A stretch of 64,000 nucleotides of DNA from NCBI RefSeq assembly GCF_028686475.1, contig NZ_JAQUCA010000011.1, positions 20,355-84,354 of the forward strand, given 5' to 3'. The position numbers were made by a program, and so were the translations under genes. Under the pieces are notes generated by a model. It was not told the DNA's origin. It was given only the letters and a program-made list of their open reading frames with translations, and did no database searches. Numbering within the stretch: position 1 is the stretch's first letter; every line of letters starts with the position of its first letter. Positions 1-7,105 of the stretch are shown here, piece by piece. The DNA is from Giesbergeria sp. Lineage in GTDB: Bacteria; Pseudomonadota; Gammaproteobacteria; Burkholderiales; Burkholderiaceae_C.

Positions 1-203
1 CAGTGAAAATCAGTTCGATTTGATGAGGCTTCAGACAGCAAAGTCTGGGCGTGTGGCCAGAAAGAAGGATGCTGTGAGGTGATGGTCTGCTGACGGACAC
101 TGGCGTATGAGCGCTCAGGGACTGCTCTTGTTTGGCCTGTCTGTGATTTTTAATGCTTATTTTTGCGTGTATCATGTAAAAGATGCACTGAAAACATGAA
201 ATT

Positions 204-1487
204 ATGCTTATCGAGTTCACCGCCTCCAACTTCCGCAGCGTCCACGAGCCGCAAACGTGGAGCATGGTGGCCGCTCCAGCCCTCAAGGAGTGGGAGGAGC
301 ACAATACCTTTCAAGCCCTAGGTCTCAGCAAGGGCGGGCGATTGTTGCGGGCCGCCGCGCTCTATGGCCCCAATGCTGCTGGCAAAAGCACTTTGGTACA
401 GGCCTTGGCTTTTGTCAAAAATCAGGTGGTCAACTCCGCCCGCGAGTCGCAGCAGGGTGATTTGATTCCGGTGGTGCCCTTCAAGCTCACGGCTGCCTCA
501 CGGGCAGCGGACTCTGAGTTCTCCGTCCAATTCATCGAAGCCGGGGTACGCTACGAGTACGGTTTACGCTGCAACACCTTCCGCTTTACCGAGGAGTGGC
601 TGTATGCCTACCCAGCAGGTCGGCCACAAAAGTGGTTCCATCGGCTGTTCAACCCAGATTCACAGACCGACGCTTACGACTTTTCTGACAAGTTCTTAGG
701 GGGCCGTCAGCGCCATGTGTGGGCCACCGAGACCCGGGCCAATACCTTGTTCCTGTCGCGTTGCATGCAGAGCAACAACGAACAGCTCAAACCAGTCTTT
801 GAGTGGTTTAGCCAGCGCTTACAAGTGGTTGCAACTCCAGGTGCATTAAGCGGTGGTTTCACGGCACAGCGGTGCGAGGACGAAGCTGGACGGGCAAAGG
901 TGGTGGAATTCCTCACTTCAGCCGATTTATCTATTGACGGTATCCGCCTAGAACGCCGGGCCTTCAGCCCTGACATGCTACCGAGCAGCGTAGGTGATGT
1001 TATCCGCCAAGAGTTGCTCAACAATTACAAGGGCAAAGAGTTCACCACCCTCAAGTTCCAGCGGCGCGATACCAATACAGGTGAGACAGTTGAATTCGAC
1101 GAGAGCGAGGAATCCGACGGAACGCGAGCCCTGTTTGCCTTCGCAGGCCCGTGGATGGATGTGATGAACCATAGCTTGGTACTGGTAGTCGATGAGTTGG
1201 ACTCTAGCCTTCACCCCTTGGTAGTGCGGCACTTGGTCTCCCTGCTGCTGCATGCCAATAGCCAAGCGCAGCTACTCTTCACTACCCACGACACCACCTT
1301 GTTGAGTCAAAAGCTGTTGCGCCGCGACCAAGTGTGGTTTATCGAGAAAAATGAAGCGCGCGAAGCCCGGTTGTACCCACTGTCCGATTTCAGCCCACGC
1401 GAGAACGAAGCCATTGAGCGCGGCTACCTCAATGGCCGTTACGGTGGTATCCCCAATCTGCAAGAGCTGGACTTTTATGGCAGCTGA
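204..1487 (+). CDS. AAA family ATPase, AbiLi/RloA-like
   Basis: This 427-residue protein begins with a beta strand typical of ATPases of the SMC/OLD type and has a Walker A motif GPNAAGKST at residues 55-63. Near residue 305 there is a signature-like SDGTRALFAF, followed by a Walker B strand LVLVVDELDSSLHP near 325 and a His-switch LLFTTHD near 350. It overlaps the next gene, an RloB-like protein, by 11 bases, which is the AbiLi/AbiLii (RloA/RloB) arrangement known from abortive infection systems. I infer that it senses infection or DNA state by ATP binding and controls the partner. It starts a four-gene operon. The start ATG is the first in frame; the Shine-Dalgarno sequence is weak. A PrrC-, OLD- or PARIS-type ATPase is the main alternative, but the RloB neighbour favours AbiL. 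Confidence 0.85.
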   Translation: MLIEFTASNFRSVHEPQTWSMVAAPALKEWEEHNTFQALGLSKGGRLLRAAALYGPNAAGKSTLVQALAFVKNQVVNSARESQQGDLIPVVPFKLTAASRAADSEFSVQFIEAGVRYEYGLRCNTFRFTEEWLYAYPAGRPQKWFHRLFNPDSQTDAYDFSDKFLGGRQRHVWATETRANTLFLSRCMQSNNEQLKPVFEWFSQRLQVVATPGALSGGFTAQRCEDEAGRAKVVEFLTSADLSIDGIRLERRAFSPDMLPSSVGDVIRQELLNNYKGKEFTTLKFQRRDTNTGETVEFDESEESDGTRALFAFAGPWMDVMNHSLVLVVDELDSSLHPLVVRHLVSLLLHANSQAQLLFTTHDTTLLSQKLLRRDQVWFIEKNEAREARLYPLSDFSPRENEAIERGYLNGRYGGIPNLQELDFYGS

Positions 1488-2160
1488 CAATCCGTTTGGG
1501 AAACGCAAGCCTCGCAACCCAAATGCCGAACGTGCAGTACGCCCAGTTCGGCAGCCTGCACCTCGTATATTGCTGGTCTGCGAAGGTGAAAAAACCGAGC
1601 CCATCTACTTCCGTGACATGGTCAGGGCCTTGAACCTAGGCAAGCAGGTCATGATAGGCAAGAACGATGGTTCATCCCCAGATAAAGTGGTGGCACGGGC
1701 CGAAGAACTGTATGCGCAGGCGCAACGAGAGGGCGATGCGTTTGACGAGGTGTATTGCGTTTTTGACCGCGATGCCCACGAGCGCTTCAAAGAAGCTGTA
1801 GCCCGACTGCACGAATTGCGAGCCAAAGGCCAACCGCTGAATGGGATAGTGTCCGTTCCGTGCTTTGAGTTTTGGCTGCTGCTGCACTTTGGCTATACAG
1901 AAAAGCCGTATGCCAGTCGGGGCAACAAGTCAGTCGGCAATGCTGTAGTGTCAGACTTGAAGAAAAACCCCGGCTTTGCCAAGTACGACAAGGGCATGGT
2001 CGGCGTTTTCGAGCTGCTTGCACCCCACTTGGAGCAATCGCTCAAGCATGCCCAGCGATTGATGAGCAACCCAGCCAGCAACGATGAGCATCCCAATCCA
2101 TCGACCCAAGTGCATATCTTGGTCAACCGGCTTAAATCAGTAACCAACAAAAAGCCATGA
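1477..2160 (+). CDS. RloB-like (AbiLii-type) effector protein
   Basis: The start chosen is the ATG at 1477, preceded by an AAGAG ribosome site inside the end of the ATPase gene; an in-frame upstream extension to 1351 lies wholly inside that gene and is unlikely to be used. The 227-residue product carries the RloB family marks in order: ILLVCEGEKTEPIYF near residues 28-43, a VFDRDAHERF acidic segment near 90, and SVPCFEFWLLLHF near 130. These acidic residues resemble a TOPRIM-like fold, so a nucleic-acid-cleaving role is plausible, though that is family-level inference. It sits between the ATPase and an HNH nuclease gene, with a 4-base stop/start overlap (ATGA) to the latter, so the three are translationally coupled. 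Confidence 0.85.
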   Translation: MAADNPFGKRKPRNPNAERAVRPVRQPAPRILLVCEGEKTEPIYFRDMVRALNLGKQVMIGKNDGSSPDKVVARAEELYAQAQREGDAFDEVYCVFDRDAHERFKEAVARLHELRAKGQPLNGIVSVPCFEFWLLLHFGYTEKPYASRGNKSVGNAVVSDLKKNPGFAKYDKGMVGVFELLAPHLEQSLKHAQRLMSNPASNDEHPNPSTQVHILVNRLKSVTNKKP

Positions 2161-2876
2161 CCCCGCTTGAGCGCATTCGCATCGAAAAAGCCGCCGCTGA
2201 CTGCGGGTTTGAACGTGAGCCAGTGGTGAACGAGCATGGGAAATTGGAACTGCGGTCGGCAACTTTCCCGGAAGTTGTGTATGTCTGGGTCGCTGCCCCC
2301 GTTGCTTACCGCATAACGGCATCACTACCTAGCCTGTTAGCCTCAGCAGAAAATGGCGAGATATCGGTAGACAGCATCGATGAGCTCTACAAAGTACTGC
2401 AGCAGGCGGCAGCTGTAGCCCGAACCCTGCCGAACCAGGTCGTTGAACAGTTCAAAAGCAAAACGCAGAACCTTCCCCAAACGACCGAAGTCGAGCGCAT
2501 GGTTGTTCAAAGAGTGGGACAAAACCTTTTTCGTAACGCGTTGCTTGAATTTTGGGAGGGACGCTGTTGCGTCACCGGTCTCGCTATCCCAGCACTCCTG
2601 CGGGCCTCCCACATCAAGCCTTGGGCCAAGTGCACTTCTGACCTTGAGCGTCTGGACGTATTCAACGGATTGCTGCTTGCCCCTCACCTCGATGCCTTGT
2701 TCGATGGCGGGTGGATTTCTTTTTCTCACCAGGGTGAGTTACTTGTGTCCCAACAGCTCACCGCAGCGGCTCGAGCTCAACTGGGCATGTCGTTGCAATG
2801 GTCTATCAAAAACCTGACCTCTGCACACCAAGGCTACTTGGCCTACTACCGCGAGCACGAATTTCGCACGGCCTGA
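2157..2876 (+). CDS. HNH endonuclease (HNH_2-type)
   Basis: The 239-residue protein has an unrecognised N-terminal half (about 1-110) and a C-terminal HNH module: CCVTGLAIPALLRASHIKPW near residues 135-154, then FNGLLLAPHLDALFDGGWIS. The pairing of a C-x-x-T-G turn, an SHI/KPW segment and an NGLLL..HLDALFD segment is typical of HNH_2 domains in restriction-associated endonucleases. The ATG overlaps the stop of the RloB-like gene (ATGA) and the next gene begins one base after its stop, so it belongs to the same operon. The likely role is DNA cleavage in defence, either as an added effector of the ATPase/RloB pair or as a nuclease of its own; the sequence cannot separate these. Confidence 0.8.
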   Translation: MTPLERIRIEKAAADCGFEREPVVNEHGKLELRSATFPEVVYVWVAAPVAYRITASLPSLLASAENGEISVDSIDELYKVLQQAAAVARTLPNQVVEQFKSKTQNLPQTTEVERMVVQRVGQNLFRNALLEFWEGRCCVTGLAIPALLRASHIKPWAKCTSDLERLDVFNGLLLAPHLDALFDGGWISFSHQGELLVSQQLTAAARAQLGMSLQWSIKNLTSAHQGYLAYYREHEFRTA

Positions 2877-2877
2877 C

Positions 2878-3675
2878 ATGAAGCACACCAACAGACCAAT
2901 TTTTGAGCGCTACATCGGCATCGACTACAGCGGTGCCGAAACCCCCACGAGTAGCCTCAAGGGGCTGCGGGTGTTCATGGCCACCCGTAACCTTGATGCA
3001 TCAGAAGTACTGCCTCCGCCCAGTCCTCGCAAGTACTGGACAAGGCAAGGCCTAGCGCACTGGCTGCTGCAAATCTTGTCCGAACCGACACCCACCATCG
3101 TCGGTATCGACCACGGCTTTTCGTTCCCGCTACGGTACTTTGAGTACCACCGTATCCTGCCGGACTGGGATGTCTTTCTGCGCGACTTTCAGCAACACTG
3201 GCCTACCGATGGCCAGAACGTCTACGTGGACTTCGTGCGCCACGGGTCTGTTGGCAATGGTGCGCAGCGCACTGGCAACCCGAAATGGCGACGCACCACT
3301 GAACAACGCTGCCGGGCCAAGTCGGTGTTCCACTTCGACGTTCAGGGTTCAGTTGCTAAGTCGACACACTCCGGCCTGCCCTGGCTGCTCTTTCTGCGAG
3401 AGAAACTCGGTCAGCAACTGCACTTCTGGCCCTTCGATGGATTTTCTGTTCCAGTAGGTCGCTCAGTGGTCGCTGAAGCATATCCAGCCCTCTACAAGCA
3501 CCGCTTTCCATCCAGCTCAAGCATGACTGGTGACCAGCAGGATGCTTGGGCGATTGCATGTTGGCTCAAGCAAGCAGACAGCAACGGAGAACTACAAATT
3601 GCCATGCGCCCACAGCTCGACCCCAGCATGCAACTGATGGCCAAAACCGAAGGCTGGATACTTGGTGTTGCTTAA
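2878..3675 (+). CDS. RNase H-fold-like protein (DUF429-like)
   Basis: This 265-residue protein opens with YIGIDYSGA at residues 12-20, the first beta hairpin with an acidic residue typical of RNase H-like folds. A second strand IVGIDHGFSFP (near 78) and a late VAEAYPALY...GDQQDAWAIACWL segment (near 200-230) match the pattern of DUF429-type predicted nucleases. I cannot confirm the family by alignment. The gene starts immediately after the HNH gene stop and is the last of the four-gene operon. With an RloB-like protein, an HNH enzyme and this protein, the operon holds three possible nucleic-acid-acting components under one ATPase, which is more than the classical two-gene AbiL system. Confidence 0.6.
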   Translation: MKHTNRPIFERYIGIDYSGAETPTSSLKGLRVFMATRNLDASEVLPPPSPRKYWTRQGLAHWLLQILSEPTPTIVGIDHGFSFPLRYFEYHRILPDWDVFLRDFQQHWPTDGQNVYVDFVRHGSVGNGAQRTGNPKWRRTTEQRCRAKSVFHFDVQGSVAKSTHSGLPWLLFLREKLGQQLHFWPFDGFSVPVGRSVVAEAYPALYKHRFPSSSSMTGDQQDAWAIACWLKQADSNGELQIAMRPQLDPSMQLMAKTEGWILGVA

Positions 3676-3803
3676 TGGAGCTGGGGTGGCACTCACAGAG
3701 AGTGCTGGAAAAGCGAATGTCGTGGCGACTGCAATGGCAACTCGCCAGCAGTTCGCTCACAGGGCAGCATCCCAATCAGCGGCCCGTTAAAGGCCCAAAG
3801 TTT

Positions 3804-4115
3804 GGGGGTCTAAGCCGGAACCCCAGAAATTTCCGTCAACCTTGTTTAGCAGTTTCTGATCCGACTCTTTTGTAGTTCGTTAAGGTTGAGGAAAGACGGG
3901 GAAACAAGGCAAAATATGGGGGAACAAAACTCGCTTTTTCCACCTGCCCCATTGGGAAACTCGAATCCCTACACAGCAACCGAAGTGAGGCGTGAGGCCA
4001 GCACCACAGATTGATCAAGCATCGTTGGATTGCCAATCAACACCCATGTGACCACGGCGCTGCTATCTGCTAACCAAGGTTGACGGAAATTTCTGGGGTT
4101 CCGGCTTAGACCCCC
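3804..4115. mobile_element. 312-bp MITE-like element with perfect 41-bp inverted ends
   Basis: Bases 3804-3844 and 4075-4115 are exact reverse complements (41 bp), starting GGGGGTCTAAGCCGGAACC at the outer ends; similarity continues inward (TTAGCAG) after one mismatch. The 230-bp interior has no convincing gene, so the element would need a transposase supplied in trans. No clear target duplication is seen. Related single ends lie at 12888 and 63456, and bases 63769-63842 match the reverse complement of about 4001-4074. The right end abuts a reading frame that starts only 4 bases later, so insertion probably removed the 5' part of that gene. The transposase family could not be named from the ends. 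Confidence 0.8.
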
Positions 4116-4118
4116 TTA

Positions 4119-4652
4119 TTGGAAGAAAACGTCCAAGTGCCAAGTGACATCACAACACTGGCTCGTGTGCTAGACGTTCCGGAAATCTGGCTTGAGTCCG
4201 GTGGTGAAATGCACTTGCCAGCAAATAGCCATATTGGCGTCCGTGTTGGACGAGAGAGTTTGATGTACCGAGAATCTCGGTATGCTAAAACTATCGAGCT
4301 TATCCCGGGCATACCTAGAAACTCTGACCTCGATTACGCGCAAGCGTTTATTGAAAACCAATTGAGGACTAACCAAAGCTTGTCAAAAATTGCTCGCCGC
4401 GCGGGTGGTAGTTGGCAAGTTATGAGTGGAACATTGGTTTTTGCACCGTGGATTTCAATCGAAGAACCGCATCACCTTGCGTGTAAGTTCTGGCCTCATG
4501 AAGTGGAGGCTATGATTGCTGAAGAGTTGACTACCAACACTACCGTTTACGGCGCTTGGTCTTCTCTAAAAGCACGTTGCGAAGCTCTGGGAATTTCTAA
4601 AGACCAGTTCCCTAACATTATTTCGCTGCACAAGCGCTTAGAAAGGAAATAG
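4119..4652 (+). pseudogene. Hypothetical protein, 5'-truncated by the adjacent element
   Basis: The frame is open from a TTG right after the inverted repeat to 4652 (177 residues) and is closed upstream by a stop inside the element, so the natural N-terminus is probably lost. The product has a basic, helix-turn-helix-like stretch SLSKIARRAGGSW near residue 88, but no motif I can assign. The DNA is more AT-rich than the operon to the left, suggesting a separate origin. A strong terminator follows about 100 bases later, consistent with this having been a real transcription unit. It may still be translated from the TTG, but no Shine-Dalgarno sequence is visible. I do not recognise the family. 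Confidence 0.45.
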
Positions 4653-4756
4653 AACCATATTAAAAATATTAATTAAACCGCTTCCTCAAGCAACAGGAAA
4701 AGCGATAGAAATTGCGCTAAACCGCATTAATTCTTAGTTCATGCAACCCCCCCAAG

Positions 4757-4786
4757 ACGCACAGTATTTTATCCTGTGCGTTTTTT
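4757..4786 (+). terminator. Rho-independent terminator
   Basis: An 8-bp perfect stem (ACGCACAG / CTGTGCGT) with a 9-base loop is followed directly by five further T residues on the plus strand. It closes the truncated gene ending at 4652 and lies between that gene and the convergent minus-strand PLD gene. Confidence 0.85.
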
Positions 4787-4838
4787 CAGGCCTCCATGCT
4801 TTGTTGAGGTCTTTGCGCTCCAGCCAGCAAAAGCCCAG

Positions 4839-6110
4839 TTACCAGTAGGCGTAATTGAACACAGCGTCCAGCTCCGAAAGGTCCTTCAGGCCAAGGCCGG
4901 CACGCACCAGCTCAGCCTTCTCGCAGAACTCTTCGTACATTGCTGCCGTGACGTTTGTCTTTAAAGTCCTCAGAGGGAATTGCAGGAATCCAGCCATATG
5001 CATCCCGGAGACCGAGTTCTTGTTCAGGATGGCAAAGCGCTTTTTGTCAAAGGTATGCAGAATTTCAGACATCACATTTGGTCCAACGTGCGCTGCGCTG
5101 TGGAGCCAGCCGGACAGGATGCTGTACGCGGCGCTGGGGCTGGTGGTGGGCGTCAGCTTGGCCTCAAGGTCCAGCAGTGCTGCTTGCGCCTCTCCAAAGC
5201 TATCAGCTACCGTCGCTCGACGTCGATTCAGGTTACCTGAATGCCAGGCGGGGGGCGGTCCACCTTTTCTGCCCACCAGCCCCTCGTATTCCGCAAGGAA
5301 CCCGGCCCTCGTCAGCGCGGGGTCGTGCGCGATGTTGTCTAGGTGTTGGCGAGCCGTGATGATGCTTGTAGCACGCCTCTTGGCCTGAACCGCGAACCCG
5401 TTCGTCCCTTTGTCCGCACGCATTATTTCGAGGACAGCCTCAAGCTCCGCTAGGTACGGTGCTCCAGAAACTGGCCGGACCTCTACACAGGACTGCCGTG
5501 CCCGGTTCTCGGCAACCTTCCGGTGGAGCGCATAGAACTGATGGCGACGCGCATACTCATCAAGGGCTTCGGGGGTTGCCTCCTCGATTTCGCCGGTTTT
5601 CAACAAATGGTCAAACAGAGAAGTCAGGTCGTCGCCGAGATGGCCCGCATGCTTGCTGGGAACCTGAGAGCCTGACTCGTAAGCCAGAGATGCCTCGTGA
5701 TTGAGCGACAGCCCCCCTTGCGTCAGGTTGGCAGAGCCAGCAATGACGCGGTACGTGTTGTCCGGATAGCCGAAGTAGTAAATCTTGGGATGGAAGGTTA
5801 ACTTGGACTCTTCACCGCTGACGTAGAACTCCACCTGGTTGGGGTAGTCGATAACCAACTCCTGCACAGCATAGAGGAAATTGGGGTCCGTGTGGTAGAA
5901 GTTAAACCCGACCACAAAGCGACACGTCAGCTCCCCCGTGTCCAGCTTTTCAATCAGCTGGTCCCAGAACAGGTCGAGGCCGTTTTCGTTGGCGAAAGCG
6001 ACGAAACACTCAAAGCGCACGGCGGTTGCCAGAAAGCTGTTGACTTGGTCGGCGTGGAGCTCACCTTTGACTAAATTGGTGACGAGTTGGATGGATGCAT
6101 TTACAGGCAC
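4839..6110 (-). CDS. PLD-type nuclease, phospholipase D-like domain
   Basis: The 423-residue protein carries the HxK half-motif of the phospholipase D superfamily: LTFHPKIYYFG with His107 and Lys109, followed by GSANLTQGGLSLNHE at 125-139, the conserved G-S-x-N segment. One such half-motif is visible, as in dimeric PLD nucleases of the BfiI/Nuc type that cleave DNA without metal. A long helical C-terminal part (about 190-423) has no recognisable domain. Standalone PLD proteins of this kind are common in defence islands, sometimes with helicases (DrmC) or restriction genes. Its only near neighbours are transposon remnants and, divergently about 1 kb away, the Avs-like gene; a functional link to that gene is not shown. 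Confidence 0.75.
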   Translation of the reverse strand: MPVNASIQLVTNLVKGELHADQVNSFLATAVRFECFVAFANENGLDLFWDQLIEKLDTGELTCRFVVGFNFYHTDPNFLYAVQELVIDYPNQVEFYVSGEESKLTFHPKIYYFGYPDNTYRVIAGSANLTQGGLSLNHEASLAYESGSQVPSKHAGHLGDDLTSLFDHLLKTGEIEEATPEALDEYARRHQFYALHRKVAENRARQSCVEVRPVSGAPYLAELEAVLEIMRADKGTNGFAVQAKRRATSIITARQHLDNIAHDPALTRAGFLAEYEGLVGRKGGPPPAWHSGNLNRRRATVADSFGEAQAALLDLEAKLTPTTSPSAAYSILSGWLHSAAHVGPNVMSEILHTFDKKRFAILNKNSVSGMHMAGFLQFPLRTLKTNVTAAMYEEFCEKAELVRAGLGLKDLSELDAVFNYAYW

Positions 6111-6342
6111 GGCAAGAGCTCTCGAGATTGTTTGTGCAAGTCCAAAGTTTGGCTTAAAAAAGATAAACTGTCACTATGTTTTTCGGGTGACGGGCTGTAC
6201 TGATGCATGGCGTTGCCTGAGGCAGCCCATCCCGGCCATCTACCGGTACGCGTTGAGGCTGTGCGCGGACTTATTCACCGAAAGCGAGGTTCTGTCATGC
6301 TCGTATGTACTCAGGAGGGCCAATAGGCCCCTGTCGAGGTGT

Positions 6343-6705
6343 CCAGAATTATTGGTCAATGACAATAATGACAACGCACTGGCCGAAACTATCAACGGGC
6401 TGTACAAGGCCGAGTTGATTCACCGCCGGGCTGTCTGGAAGACCAGGCAATCCGTGGAACTAGCCACCCTAAGTAAGCACACGAAACCGATGTGGAATTT
6501 TTTTGGCACTTCTCCAGTGTAGCCGCTTCCACGACGGTTGCGCGTTCTTACTTAGAATGGGTGCACTGGTTCAATCACGTCCGACTGCTCACGCCGATTG
6601 GGGGTATCCCGCCGGCAGAAGCTGAGGCAACTCACCGCCAGCAACACCTCGACAGAGGTATTCACTTAAACCAACCAGCCTCCTCGAAACCCGGGGCTGT
6701 TCATT
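6343..6705 (+). pseudogene. IS3-family transposase (OrfB) remnant
   Basis: Reading across an 81-bp insertion gives the C-terminal part of an IS3-family integrase-type transposase: NDNALAETINGLYKAELIHR, then SVELATL joined to EWVHWFNHVRLLTPIGGI and PPAEAEATH. These are the classic rve-domain end motifs including the third catalytic glutamate region (DNALAE). The N-terminal part and orfA are absent and the frame is broken by the inserted miniature element, so it is dead. No terminal inverted repeats could be assigned. Confidence 0.85.
6472..6552. mobile_element. 81-bp MITE with TA target duplication
   Basis: The sequence between TA dinucleotides at 6470-6471 and 6553-6554 starts AGTAAGCACACG and ends CGCGTTCTTACT; about 21 of the outer 26 bases pair as an inverted repeat. 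Removing it and one TA restores the codons for A-T-L-E-W in the IS3 transposase, which proves the insertion point. TA duplication points to mobilisation by an IS630/Tc1-mariner type transposase. It is among the smallest such elements and has no coding capacity. Confidence 0.8.
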
Positions 6706-6883
6706 CCATAGCATTTTTCGTACGTAGGCGCACGCGCAGATGTGTGACACGGCTCATATGGGAAAACATACATTACCCTACATACCCTACACAGGACTGA
6801 GCGCCCAGACCAAGCCAAGCAACCTGTTTTGTGCTTACTTACCACTCAAGCAGACCGAAAGCGTCCATCTGACCCCACCAACT

Positions 6884-6970
6884 ATGGCTGGCGACACAGC
6901 CTTTGAGCCTTTGGATATGCGCTCAGGTATCGACAGCGCACTGGCGCGGATGGTGGCGGTCTTTGGTTAG
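6884..6970 (+). pseudogene. IS66-family TnpB (Orf2) N-terminal remnant
   Basis: A 28-codon frame contains EPLDMRSGIDSALARMVAVF, which resembles the DMR-x-G-x-D...LARVVAVFG segment at the N-terminus of IS66-family Orf2 (TnpB). The rest of the gene and the IS66 transposase are missing. It is short, so the call rests on that one motif. The surrounding bases 6706-6883 and 6971-7105 show no other gene. Confidence 0.55.
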
Positions 6971-7105
6971 CCGCGCTGCGTTTAAACGCTGGCCGTAGCT
7001 ATACTGCTCGTCAACATGACCGGGACACTGCACACGCCTGGTCATGACGATGTCGCCGCACCTGGGCCAGCAACCCGGTTTATATAGACAGGGAGACGGT
7101 TAGGG

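Noticed and set aside
1351..1476. N-terminal extension of the RloB-like protein
   Set aside because: It lies fully inside the ATPase gene and ATG 1477 has a ribosome site and matches family length.
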